From the NCBI RefSeq assembly GCF_017426725.1, contig NZ_JAERMS010000004.1, positions 62,256 through 126,255 of the forward strand: a DNA stretch of 64,000 nucleotides, written 5' to 3'. The position numbers and the translations under genes were made by a program. The notes under the pieces are model-generated. The model saw nothing but the letters and a program-made list of their open reading frames with translations. It was not told the DNA's origin and searched no databases. Below are positions 15,683 to 24,442 of the stretch, piece after piece (the stretch's first letter is position 1; the number at the start of each line of letters is the position of its first letter). The stretch is from Prevotella illustrans (GTDB taxonomy: Bacteria > Bacteroidota > Bacteroidia > Bacteroidales > Bacteroidaceae).

Positions 15683-17026
15683 ATGACGCAAGACGAAAGA
15701 ACACTCTGGCAGGTCGTAAAGGGATACTTTAATGCTCTTCCCGATAAGGAAAGCGAGGCGGAGACAATCAGCCAGATCAGTAGTGGGGTCAGGTTTCACG
15801 GTTCCAACCTTTGGGTATTAATCTTTGCCATCTTTATTGCCTCATTGGGATTGAACCTCAATTCCACCGCAGTAATCATCGGTGCCATGCTTATTTCTCC
15901 GCTCATGGGTCCGATTATCGGCATGGGGCTGTCTGTAGGGATCAATGATTTTGAATTGCTCAAGCGGTCTATCAAAAACTATTTGGTTGCTACCGTCATC
16001 AGTGTGATAACGGCAACCATCTACTTTGTCATCACGCCACTTAATGAGGCACAGTCCGAGTTGTTAGCGCGCACTTCACCTTCGTTATACGATGTGCTCG
16101 TGGCTATTTTCGGTGGTGCTTCCGGCATTCTTGCCATAGCCACCAAGGGCAAGGGAAACGTAATACCGGGGGTAGCCATCGCCACGGCATTAATGCCCCC
16201 ATTATGCACGGCCGGATATGGTTTGGCTGTTGGCGAATTTTCATTCTTTTTCGGAGCGTTCTACCTTTTTTTCATCAACACCGTTTTCATAGCCCTTTCT
16301 ACTTTTGTCGGGGTGAGAATGTTACGGTTCAAGCGGAAGACGTTTGTTAATACCCAACAGTTGAAAAAGGTAAAGAAGTATATTATTGCCATAACTATCA
16401 TAACCATGTTGCCAGCCACCTATATGACGATACAGATTATTCGAACGAGTGTGCGAGATAGCAATACGCAGCAATTCATTAAGAATGAACTCACCTTTAA
16501 AGGCACGCAGATACTCTCCCATAGTCGCAACGACGACAAGAAGACCATAAGAGTCGTGGCTATAGGAAAATCCATTGAGAAAAATGCCATTGACAAGGCA
16601 AACCTTAAGCTGGAGAACTATCATCTTTCAGGGTATCGTCTGAATGTCATTCAGGGATACCAATCCGACAGCCTCCTGTTGCTTGAAGGACAAACGATGG
16701 CACAGGCATCAAAAGCAACCCAGCAGCAGCTAATAGAACAAACAGCGCAACTGAACACAGTGAGCAAACAGCTACAAGAATATACCGCTTATGAGAATCT
16801 GGGGAAAGAGATTTCCCAAGAAGTGAAAGCTGTCTGCCCGAAGGTGAAAAGAATAAGTCTTTCGCAAGTGTCTGAAGCCCGCACCGATACTTCGACAACA
16901 CTCCGCTACACAATTGCCGTTGCCGGCTGTAGCAATCCTTTGTCCGTCGCTGAACGCCTGCAGCTTCAACGGTGGTTGAAAGCGCGGTCGAAAGCAGACA
17001 GTTTGCGGCTCATTACCACACAATAA
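15683..17026 (+). CDS. DUF389 family (TIGR00341) integral membrane protein, cargo of the element
   Basis: A 447-residue protein starting at ATG 15683 (MTQDERTLWQVVKGYFN); an upstream TTG extension to 15605 is unlikely because a -7 element lies within it. About six membrane segments cover residues 45-250 and include the DUF389 core: GSNLWVLIFAIFIASLGLNL, AVIIGAMLISPLMGPIIGMG, FGGASGILAI, VAIATALMPPLCTAGYGL. The C-terminal 200 residues are soluble and probably periplasmic (KQLQEYTAYENLGKEISQE). The family function is unknown; a channel or transporter is often assumed. Its position between integrases and excisionase genes marks it as accessory cargo, next to a decayed osmolyte transporter. Confidence 0.85.
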   Translation: MTQDERTLWQVVKGYFNALPDKESEAETISQISSGVRFHGSNLWVLIFAIFIASLGLNLNSTAVIIGAMLISPLMGPIIGMGLSVGINDFELLKRSIKNYLVATVISVITATIYFVITPLNEAQSELLARTSPSLYDVLVAIFGGASGILAIATKGKGNVIPGVAIATALMPPLCTAGYGLAVGEFSFFFGAFYLFFINTVFIALSTFVGVRMLRFKRKTFVNTQQLKKVKKYIIAITIITMLPATYMTIQIIRTSVRDSNTQQFIKNELTFKGTQILSHSRNDDKKTIRVVAIGKSIEKNAIDKANLKLENYHLSGYRLNVIQGYQSDSLLLLEGQTMAQASKATQQQLIEQTAQLNTVSKQLQEYTAYENLGKEISQEVKAVCPKVKRISLSQVSEARTDTSTTLRYTIAVAGCSNPLSVAERLQLQRWLKARSKADSLRLITTQ

Positions 17027-17148
17027 TTGTTTGTGTCGGTTTTCAACCTTTCCGGCAGTGCTATCTAATCTAATTTAAGATAGATAATTCCTCACCTGTG
17101 ATATGTTTATATATTGTAGGCGGAATCATTATTTTTAATTATTGAGAG

Positions 17149-18050
17149 ATGAATTTTAAGAAATCAACTTTTACACGTAACGTTGCTTATCCCGGGCTGT
17201 TTGTCCTGATAGGCTTATCATTGGTTTGTGCTTTTTTTCCAAAGTGGACGAATGCAATGCTAAGCTCGGTCCAGTCTGGTATTTACAGAAGCCTTAGTTG
17301 GTCTTATATCCTTTTGGTGTCGTTTTTCTTTATTTTCCTCGTAGTAATGGCGTTCAGCAAGTTAGGCAACATTCGTTTGGGTACAGATAATTCTTCGCCG
17401 CAATACAGTTTCTTCTCGTGGATAGCGATGCTTTTTGCCGCAGGAATGGGTATCGGTCTGATGTATTTCGGTGTGGCCGAACCGATGTCTCACTATGTGA
17501 ACCCGGCACTTCCTAATATAGCTAATCCGGCCAAGGAGTCCCAGCTGGCTACATTCTTTCATTGGGGTTTGCACGCATGGAGTATATTTGCACTTATGGG
17601 GCTTATCCTTGCGTATTTCTCTTTCCGTTATAAGCTACCTTTGGCTATCAGGAGTGGTTTTTATCCCCTATTAGGTGAACGTATAAAAGGGCGCATTGGC
17701 GATGTTGTTGACGTTTTTGCCTTGGTGAGCACTTTTTTGGTATAGCAACATCTTTGGACTTTGGTGTAGTTCAGTTAAATGCTGGTTTAGTTCACTTGGG
17801 AGTCCTTAATCAATCAAGTCTCTTTTTTCAATGCGTAATTATCATACTAGTTAGTTCTGTGGCCATAGCGTCGGCGGTGGCTGGTGTAAACATGGGTGTT
17901 AAACGGCTGAGTGAAATAAATCTAAGTATGTCGGTATTGCTGATGATTTTTGTGCTTTCCGTAGGGCCAAACGCGTTGCTTCATGCGGATAAGCTCGATA
18001 TTTGGTCATTCCTGTTTTCCAATACGCTCTATTTCAAACCAATAAAATAG
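17149..18050 (+). pseudogene. BCCT-family betaine/choline/carnitine transporter, frameshifted and 3'-truncated
   Basis: Residues 1-195 (17149-17745) match the BCCT N-terminal half: AAGMGIGLMYFGVAEPMSHY is the family signature, followed by FFHWGLHAWSIFALMGLILA. The frame then breaks at a T6 tract (17733-17738). Adding one T restores STFFGIATSLDFGVVQLNAG, which continues in the next frame (17754-18050). The second piece ends at NTLYFKPIK, well before the Trp-rich WxWWxxW substrate motif of TM8, so about 200 residues are missing. BCCT proteins have about 500 residues. The gene cannot make a working transporter. The truncation point near 18035 probably marks an old recombination junction. Confidence 0.85.
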
Positions 18051-18057
18051 ATTAGAT

Positions 18058-18089
18058 TTTGTCTGTTTCAAAACTTTTACTTATCTTTG
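18058..18089 (+). promoter_or_regulatory. Bacteroidota-type promoter downstream of the BCCT remnant
   Basis: TTTG at 18058-18061 and TATCTTTG at 18082-18089 are separated by 20 nt, an ideal arrangement. Downstream there is only a short frame, GTG 18138 to TGA 18257 (39 codons, beginning VKLPVTLYKGISAMQ), and an imperfect hairpin (ATAAAGG 18160 with CCTTTAT 18215, GATGC with GCATC). The transcript may encode that peptide, be a small RNA, or be a stranded promoter. Confidence 0.55.
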
Positions 18090-18396
18090 CAGCGTGAATT
18101 GTAAATGTAAATAACATTCAATCAGGAATTAGCAAGAGTGAAACTGCCGGTAACATTATATAAAGGTATAAGCGCGATGCAAGGAAATGTGTATTTCTCT
18201 GTAACAGCATCACGCCTTTATTGCTATGTGTCAAACAATTATTACTATTCACGATGACAAAGATACAATAAATATTATAAAATGAACCCAAGAAGAACGA
18301 AAATTCTTATATTGAGAAATAAATAAAACGGTACTTGGAGTAGATGCATCTCTATCCGAGTACCGTTGTCCGTTCAGCAATATACGCTTATTGCCT

Positions 18397-18699
18397 TTAT
18401 CCTGTTCTACTGCTCTTGTAATTCTCCTGTAGCATCTTCTCCAAGTCCGAAGCCTTGTAGAGTATCTTTCCTGCAAACTGTGTGTAGGGGATAATCTTCC
18501 TGTCTCGGTAGTCCTGCAAGGTACGGGGACTGATATACAGCCGCTCACACACTTCCTTACCCGTGAGGAAAAGTTCTCCTGCAAAGAGTGGTTTGTGTGT
18601 ATCCGACACTTCCACAATCCGTTTGCCTACACCTCTCAATGCCGAGACAACCAGCTGCATCTCGTCCGTCTCCATGTTCAAGTCTCTTGCTGTTTCCAT
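18397..18699 (-). CDS. Excisionase-like helix-turn-helix protein (second of pair)
   Basis: A 100-residue protein with a MerR/excisionase-type winged HTH (HTH_17): LTGKEVCERLYISPRTLQDY then RDRKIIPYTQFAGKILYKAS, residues about 43-90. Its ATG overlaps the stop codon of the upstream HTH gene by one base (TAATG), so the two are translationally coupled. Such paired proteins in Bacteroidales elements act as recombination directionality factors or regulators of excision and mobilisation, which is the inferred role. The gene runs opposite to integrases and mobilisation genes, as is common for such regulators. Confidence 0.82.
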   Translation of the reverse strand: METARDLNMETDEMQLVVSALRGVGKRIVEVSDTHKPLFAGELFLTGKEVCERLYISPRTLQDYRDRKIIPYTQFAGKILYKASDLEKMLQENYKSSRTG

Positions 18700-18989
18700 T
18701 ATATCTGTCTGTTTTTAGGTTTGTTAGACTTCGTAAGAAGCAATGCTTCCACATCCTCGCGCTTATAATAGCACTTGTGCCCGATTTGCGTAAACGGCAG
18801 CACGCCCGTATCGCGATAATGCTGCAAGGTGCGTTTGCTGATGCTTAACAGTCGGCACACATCGCCGTTGTGCAGCCAGTCCGTGTGCTTACTCTTTTCT
18901 CCGAATGCCTTGTGGCAGCATTCTGCAAGGCTCAAGATTTCATCTCGAAGCTTTGCCCAATTAGTTTCTGTAATGATGTAATAGTTCAT
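18699..18989 (-). CDS. Excisionase-like helix-turn-helix protein (first of pair)
   Basis: A 96-residue HTH_17 protein: LHNGDVCRLLSISKRTLQHY followed by RDTGVLPFTQIGHKCYYKRE (about residues 39-78), with a helical N-terminus (WAKLRDEILSLAECCHKAFG). It is clearly paralogous to its downstream partner. It is the first gene of a two-gene minus-strand operon. By family, it binds DNA at the element ends or in the mobilisation promoter to control excision. Confidence 0.82.
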   Translation of the reverse strand: MNYYIITETNWAKLRDEILSLAECCHKAFGEKSKHTDWLHNGDVCRLLSISKRTLQHYRDTGVLPFTQIGHKCYYKREDVEALLLTKSNKPKNRQI

Positions 18990-19466
18990 AATTTTATATT
19001 GTTATTGTTTGTTGTTTCAGGTCTTTCCTGTTTCCATCGGCAAAGATAATGGCGTACGTACACCTCTCAAAGCCGTGGTGAACAGCAGGGAAGTTTCGGG
19101 AAGAACAGGGAAAAGGGTAATCCGTTCCATCGGTTCGCATTTGCGTTTTCCTGCCCCATCTTCTTCTTTTGTTGCAAAGACAATGCAAGCGAGTGCAGAG
19201 GAAAGTTCACTTATCCTTTGTTGAGCGCAGCTTGTCTTATGCAAAATTAATATTGGATATTTCTTATTCCATCACTTTCCATTCAAGTGGCAGCTTGTGG
19301 CGTCGTAGTGGAATAGGTTGGCACAGTAATCCGAGATAAAATATGCTCCAATCAATAGTTTGTAGATAGCTGGAGCAAAAAACTGTATCTGAAAGCAGAC
19401 AACGACAATCGTATTTCTACTAACCTATCTTTCCTGTCATCCGTTTTTTGCTTAATGAGACGATAA
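18990..19466. other. Intergenic region between divergent HTH and VirE-like genes
   Basis: About 480 bp between the divergent excisionase-like and VirE-like genes. It should contain promoters for both; no fully matching TTTG-N19-21-TAnnTTTG pair was found on either strand. Short frames on both strands here lack family features. Confidence 0.5.
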
Positions 19467-20903
19467 ATGCTCTTCTTGCCTGCCCGTTTACCTAAGAATT
19501 TTGCAGCAGACAGATGCAACATTATGCAAGAAGTCTCTGAATGCTTGGAAGTTACGCGTTCTCACCCTAACTTCACTCTTGGAAACCAATTCAAGGAAAT
19601 AATGAAAAAGAACGCAGATGCAGGCAATATAGGCAGCAGGAGAAATCCTCATCGCAGGGGTAGTTCCTCCAAGAATGCAGAGATAGAAAACTACCTCTCC
19701 ACACACTACGAGTTCAGATGCAACACGATATTGGGCAGAACCGAATATCGCAGTAAGGATAATAGCGATTTTGTAAAAGTCGGTCGCTACGAAATCAACA
19801 CGCTTCGCAGGGAACTCGATTGTGATGAAGATATAATGACTTCCTCCGATAATCTCTACTCCATCATCGAGAGCAGCTTCTCTCCCCGTATCAATCCCGT
19901 GCAGGAGTATTTCAAAGAGTTGCTACTGATAGATATAGGTGATAGCAGTAGCTGTGATGATGTCGGTTGCAGGGATAGTAATGTGCCTTCTTTTTCGCCG
20001 AAAGCAATTTCCGATTTGGCAAGTTGCGTTGTTATCCGTAATTCTAACAAATGGTTGCCGTATCTTACCAAATGGCTTGTTGCGGTGGTCGCCAATGCGA
20101 TGGACGACCGCGAGTGTCGCAACCATACCTGCCTCGTGCTGACAGGCGAGCAAGGCAAGTTCAAGACGACGTTTCTCGATTTGCTCTGTCCACCCAAACT
20201 GCACGGTTACAGCTATACGGGCAAGATATACCCACAAGAGAAGGATACACTTACCTATATCGGTCAGAATCTTATCGTAAACATAGACGACCAGCTAAAA
20301 GCCCTCAATAAGCGGGACGAAAACGAACTGAAGAACCTTATCACCTGTCCGATGGTCAAGTACCGTATGCCGTATGACAAGTATGTTGAGGAGCATCCCC
20401 ACTTGGCAAGCTTCGTGGCGTCAGTGAACGGGAATAACTTTCTTACCGACCCGACAGGCAGCAGACGTTTTTTGCCTTTCGAAGTACTCTCCATAGACAT
20501 AGAAAGAGCAAAGGCAATTTCTATGGATAAAGTTTATACGGAAGCCAAAGCCCTGTTAAGGTCAGGTTTCCGCTATTGGTTTGACGATGACGAGATAGCC
20601 GAACTGTATCGGGAGAGCGAGGATTTCCAAGTACAGACAGCAGAGATGGAACTCTTGCTACGTTGTTTTGAGAAGCCAACGGAGGACGAGAACTATTTGT
20701 TAATGACCACTACGGAGATACTCACCTATTTGGGTATTTATACCCACCAGCCACTTCTTGCCAAACGTATGGGCGAAGCCTTGAAGAAAGCAGGATATAT
20801 AAAGGTGAGTAAGCGAAGAAACGGTAGGAATCCCATCTATGTCTACAAGATTAGAAAAATCTTGCCATGTCCACTCATTCAAACTTGTAGTAGCCAAATG
20901 TAG
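19467..20903 (+). CDS. VirE/VapE-like P-loop ATPase of the element (replication/mobilisation helicase-like)
   Basis: A protein of up to 478 residues. Counting from 19467, a P-loop-like GEQGKFKTT lies at residues 227-235, a Walker-B-like LIVNIDDQ near 275, and a sensor-type ASVNGNNFLTDPTGSRRFLP near 315. These match the virulence-associated E family, a superfamily-3-like helicase found in phage-related islands and Bacteroidales mobilisable elements. ATG codons at 19524 and 19602 are alternative starts; the first 45 residues may not be translated. It precedes the primase gene, so the two probably act in replication of the excised circle. Confidence 0.8.
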   Translation: MLFLPARLPKNFAADRCNIMQEVSECLEVTRSHPNFTLGNQFKEIMKKNADAGNIGSRRNPHRRGSSSKNAEIENYLSTHYEFRCNTILGRTEYRSKDNSDFVKVGRYEINTLRRELDCDEDIMTSSDNLYSIIESSFSPRINPVQEYFKELLLIDIGDSSSCDDVGCRDSNVPSFSPKAISDLASCVVIRNSNKWLPYLTKWLVAVVANAMDDRECRNHTCLVLTGEQGKFKTTFLDLLCPPKLHGYSYTGKIYPQEKDTLTYIGQNLIVNIDDQLKALNKRDENELKNLITCPMVKYRMPYDKYVEEHPHLASFVASVNGNNFLTDPTGSRRFLPFEVLSIDIERAKAISMDKVYTEAKALLRSGFRYWFDDDEIAELYRESEDFQVQTAEMELLLRCFEKPTEDENYLLMTTTEILTYLGIYTHQPLLAKRMGEALKKAGYIKVSKRRNGRNPIYVYKIRKILPCPLIQTCSSQM

Positions 20904-21104
20904 TAGAATGTGTAGTATCTCCATATACTACTAATTATTGTTGATTATCAATTACTTATATTAAAATAGTATGTAGTAAGAAGAAAGGTAAAAAAGTTTG
21001 GAGGGGAAAACTTTAGAAAAGAGGATTTCATTCAAATGGCATTCAAATATAATTCAAACCAACCATTATTATTCAAATAAGAATTATCCTACCATTTAAA
21101 GTTT

Positions 21105-22088
21105 ATGACAATGAAAGAAGATTTATCACTTATCAAGCGATACCCCATCGTGGAGTATCTTGAAAGGAAAGGCATCAAGCCTGTACGCAGGACCCCTGCC
21201 TATGCCCTGTACCGTTCACCACTTCGTGAAGAAACACATCCGAGTTTCAAGGTGGACACAGAGAAGAACCTTTGGATAGACTATGCCGAAGGCAGGGGCG
21301 GAAGCATCATCGACCTCTGTATGCGATTGGAGAACTGCACGCTCTCGGAAGCCATCTGCCGTTTGGGGCAGACCACTTCCTTTGATACAACGTGCAACAA
21401 TGTCGAACCCTCAAAGGAGAAGGCATACAGCAGCAATGGCAGTATCAAACCGCTAAAAGAGAAAATGGCCAATGGGACAAGGAGACTGATAGAAGTATCA
21501 GACACCTTGCCGCCACCTTTGCAGGAGTATCTTACAAAGGTGCGCTGCATCAACTTGGTAAAGGCGATACCCTTTCTCAAATGTATCAGCTATGAGGTAA
21601 GAGGAAGAAGATACGAAGCCATTGGCTTTGCCAACCTCTCCGGCGGCTATGAACTTCGGAACGACAAGACGTTCAAAGGAACGGTAGTCCCGAAAGATAT
21701 AACCCCGGTATTTGAGAATAAGCCACAGCCCGTCTGTCTGTTCGAGGGGTTTATGGACTTTCTCTCTTTCCTTTCAATGAAAGAAGAAGTGAATAACCGC
21801 TGCCTTGTGATAAACTCTGTGAGCAACATTGGAAGAAGTATCAGCTACCTGAACAACCATCAAGTATCTTCTATCCGTACTTTCCTTGATAACGACGATG
21901 CCGGGCGGAGAGCAACACAGGAGCTGATAAGGGCAGGTTTTAAGGTAGAAGACATGTCTGTACATTACGGGAACTTCAAAGACCTCAACGAGTATCATGT
22001 CAGCCGTGTTCGTGAGCAACAGAAAAAGCTGGAGAAAGCTCCAAAAACAAACAATAAACCCAAACAAGTCAAACTAAAAATACGATAG
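21105..22088 (+). CDS. TOPRIM/CHC2-like primase of the element
   Basis: A 327-residue protein. The N-terminal DnaG zinc-domain fold is recognisable (YRSPLREETHPSFKVDTEKN, then YAEGRGGSIIDLC), but the usual zinc-binding Cys/His residues are replaced, so metal binding is unlikely. A TOPRIM domain follows, with the Glu motif CLFEGFMDFLSFL (about residue 209) and the acidic FLDNDDAG (about 262). It probably primes replication of the mobilised or excised DNA together with the VirE-like ATPase. A second in-frame ATG (21111) is an equally good start. The DUF3408 gene starts 4 nt after its stop, implying an operon. Confidence 0.85.
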   Translation: MTMKEDLSLIKRYPIVEYLERKGIKPVRRTPAYALYRSPLREETHPSFKVDTEKNLWIDYAEGRGGSIIDLCMRLENCTLSEAICRLGQTTSFDTTCNNVEPSKEKAYSSNGSIKPLKEKMANGTRRLIEVSDTLPPPLQEYLTKVRCINLVKAIPFLKCISYEVRGRRYEAIGFANLSGGYELRNDKTFKGTVVPKDITPVFENKPQPVCLFEGFMDFLSFLSMKEEVNNRCLVINSVSNIGRSISYLNNHQVSSIRTFLDNDDAGRRATQELIRAGFKVEDMSVHYGNFKDLNEYHVSRVREQQKKLEKAPKTNNKPKQVKLKIR

Positions 22089-22092
22089 AACG

Positions 22093-22572
22093 ATGAAAAA
22101 GATAAAAGCAAGCAGAGAGGAGATAGACCAATCCATAAAAGAAGCGTTCAACATGAACAGACAGGAAAGTAATGAAAGAACAGAAAGGAAAAGTCTTTCA
22201 TACTACTTGGGAGATACAGAAGACGAGGTGGAAGAACAACCACAGGCAAAAGCTCCATCAAAGGAAACAGATTGCCAAGAAGTAATAGCTTCTGAGCCTG
22301 CACAGCACACAGAGAATGAAACCGTTCAACGGCGTATCAGTGCCAAGATGAGACGGGGAACGCTCGAAGCCTACAAGCAGGCTTTCCTTGTTCCGACCAA
22401 ATTGAACGACCGAAAGGCGGTTTATCTGAGTAGGGCGACACAGGAGCGCGCAGACATCATCGTCCGCAGACTGGGCGACAGGGGCAGCAACCTTTCAAGT
22501 TTTGTAGAGAATATCGTGCGCATTCATTTGGAGGAATACGGTGAGGACATAGAGAAATGGAGAAAGCTGTAA
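22093..22572 (+). CDS. DUF3408 family mobilisation-associated protein
   Basis: A 159-residue protein. The N-terminal half is charged and disordered (Gln/Glu/Ser-rich); the C-terminal 70 residues carry the DUF3408 core (AFLVPTKLNDRKAVYLSRAT, IIVRRLGDRGSNLSSFVENI), which resembles a ribbon-helix-helix DNA-binding fold. DUF3408 proteins are typical of Bacteroides conjugative and mobilisable elements. Its position directly before the oriT-like region suggests a role in relaxosome assembly or its regulation. Confidence 0.82.
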   Translation: MKKIKASREEIDQSIKEAFNMNRQESNERTERKSLSYYLGDTEDEVEEQPQAKAPSKETDCQEVIASEPAQHTENETVQRRISAKMRRGTLEAYKQAFLVPTKLNDRKAVYLSRATQERADIIVRRLGDRGSNLSSFVENIVRIHLEEYGEDIEKWRKL

Positions 22573-22890
22573 ACCGCAGGAAAAGGGTCGAGGGTTTTAT
22601 TCAAAACCCACAACCTTTTTTAGAGAATACGATAACGGCAATTTACTGAACAGGCAGAATGGTGAGAACACCACGAACACAGTTAAACACAGAATGCACG
22701 GCATTCACTTTTCGGCTGCAAAACGCCTCGTGCGTAAATGGTCTTATCACTGACATTGCAAGACGTCAGTTTGTACCCACAAACTGCGCTTGCTCCCCTT
22801 GTGAGACTGTCGGGGAGATTAGACCGTAATCACTCCGTTCTCATCGGTCAGTGTTCAGGAATTAAGCAATAACGAAAAGAGGACTTTTAT
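22573..22890 (+). other. Candidate origin of transfer (oriT) region
   Basis: 318 bp without a gene between the DUF3408 gene and mobC. It contains three close inverted repeats: ACTGAC 22749-22754 / GTCAGT 22765-22770; AGTTTGT 22768-22774 / ACAAACT 22779-22785 (4-nt loop); and CTCCCC 22793-22798 / GGGGAG 22812-22817. Clustered hairpins directly upstream of MobC and relaxase genes are the expected architecture of an oriT. The nick site cannot be read by eye. Confidence 0.55.
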
Positions 22891-23322
22891 ATGAACAGAT
22901 ACAATAGCAAGACTGCCCGATGGCAGCAGCAGGAGAAGAAAGAACTGCGGATGAACAAGACGGAGTTCATCAAGGTAAGGTGCACCTTAGAGGAGAAGCA
23001 ACGAATTAAATCAAAGGCAGAAAGCGCAGGGCGGAAGTTCTCAGATTACTGCCGTGAGATACTCCTTAATGGAGAGGTAACAGCAGTTCCTAAGATGACG
23101 GACAATGAAAAGGAAGCCATTGCTATACTCCAGCATACAGGACGATTCTATGGGCAGGTTTCCAATCTCATCAAGGTTAAGGACGAGGATTGGCTACATA
23201 TCACAAAGAACCTCTCGCTATGTGCAAAGGAAGCATTTAAGCGATTTTACGACCCCTATTTTCGTGTGGACGATGAGATATATAAGGTCTTAAATCTGAC
23301 AAGAGATGATAGGAAAATGTAA
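22891..23322 (+). CDS. MobC-like relaxosome accessory protein
   Basis: A 143-residue basic protein. The central region (FIKVRCTLEEKQRIKSKAES then AGRKFSDYCREILL) is a ribbon-helix-helix-like DNA-binding module typical of MobC/plasmid mobilisation proteins, followed by LQHTGRFYGQVSNLIKV. It overlaps the relaxase gene by 17 nt, so they are translationally coupled. MobC proteins bind oriT and help the relaxase to open the nick site. In Bacteroides nomenclature this gene is often called mobA; I leave the symbol blank to avoid confusion. Confidence 0.82.
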   Translation: MNRYNSKTARWQQQEKKELRMNKTEFIKVRCTLEEKQRIKSKAESAGRKFSDYCREILLNGEVTAVPKMTDNEKEAIAILQHTGRFYGQVSNLIKVKDEDWLHITKNLSLCAKEAFKRFYDPYFRVDDEIYKVLNLTRDDRKM

Positions 23323-24373
23323 GGCGATAGCCCACGGCAGCACGGCTCTGGACTATATTTTCAGAGAGGGCAAGCTCGGCTATCGGCTTGCCTTCCACAA
23401 TCTTTGCAACAGGGAGCCAAAGGCAATCTATGAGGAAATGAAAGTGGTCAGCGACTACAACAGCCGTTGCAGGAACAAGTTTCTCCGTATCGAAATAGGC
23501 ATCGCACCTCAGGACGAGAAAAAGCTGCCTGTGTCCGAACTTATGAGGATAGCCCATTTGTTTGCCAAGCGAATGGGACTTGACAACCACCAATGGGTGG
23601 CAGTAACGCACAAGGACACCGACAACAGACACATTCACATCATTGCCAACCGTATCAGTCTGTACGGAGAGGTCTATGATACCACCTTTGTGAGCAACAG
23701 GGCAGCAAGGGTGGCGGAGGAAATCAGCAGGGAGAAAGGTTTGACTATTGCAAAAGAGGTCAAGGCGGAAAGGAAACACCAAAAGGTAAAAGCCAATCCC
23801 ACGAGAGAACAGACAAAGACAGAGGTGCAACAAATCTGCTATGCCTTACTCGGCAAATACAAGGGCAGTGGCATATCTGGATATTCTATGTTCCTCTACG
23901 ACCTTAGCAAGAGTGGCGTAACCATTGACCGCTTGAAGAACAAGCAGGGCAAGGTCTATGGCTTGAAGTTCTCATATAACAGACAAAGTTTCAAAGCTTC
24001 TGAAATCGGCAGGGAGTTCGGTTACCGTTCCTTGCAGAAGAACTTTGAGATAAGCAACAAGACAGAACCAAAGAAAGCAACGACAATGGCAGACGAGCCG
24101 GCAAAGAACAACGCTCAATCCGATAGAGGCTATCAACTTGTTCCTCCCAGCCGCTCCTATATACCATCTGCCAACACAAATGAACGTTCATCTATTGCAC
24201 AAGCCGTAGGCAATGTGGCAAGTACTGCCATAAATGCAGCCGAAGAAATCATTTCCGGAGCAGGCGGGTTAATCAACCCACAGACACACGGTGATGATTA
24301 TGCCGAGACAGCATGGCAGCACAGGCTCAGAAACCAAGCCAAGAAAAAGAAGAAAAGAGGAAGAGGATTGTAA
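23306..24373 (+). CDS. MOBP-type relaxase/mobilisation nuclease
   Basis: A 355-residue relaxase. The histidine-rich metal motif THKDTDNRHIHIIANRI is intact (His102, Asp104, His109, His111, Asn115), and Tyr17 in ALDYIFREGKLGY is a candidate catalytic tyrosine. The N-terminal 200 residues form the relaxase domain; the C-terminus is basic (KKKKKRGRGL) and probably DNA- or coupling-protein-binding. It nicks oriT and pilots the strand into a helper element's secretion channel, since no coupling or T4SS gene is present here. It is the last gene of the mobilisation operon. Confidence 0.9.
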   Translation: MIGKCKAIAHGSTALDYIFREGKLGYRLAFHNLCNREPKAIYEEMKVVSDYNSRCRNKFLRIEIGIAPQDEKKLPVSELMRIAHLFAKRMGLDNHQWVAVTHKDTDNRHIHIIANRISLYGEVYDTTFVSNRAARVAEEISREKGLTIAKEVKAERKHQKVKANPTREQTKTEVQQICYALLGKYKGSGISGYSMFLYDLSKSGVTIDRLKNKQGKVYGLKFSYNRQSFKASEIGREFGYRSLQKNFEISNKTEPKKATTMADEPAKNNAQSDRGYQLVPPSRSYIPSANTNERSSIAQAVGNVASTAINAAEEIISGAGGLINPQTHGDDYAETAWQHRLRNQAKKKKKRGRGL

Positions 24374-24442
24374 CCACTTTTCTCTATTCCTAGTCTCTAT
24401 CCCAAAACGAAGACAAAGCAAAAGAGAGAAATCTTCATCAAA

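Noticed and set aside
23237..23833. 198-codon frame on - strand
   Set aside because: It is antisense to the relaxase gene, whose catalytic motif is clearly encoded on +.
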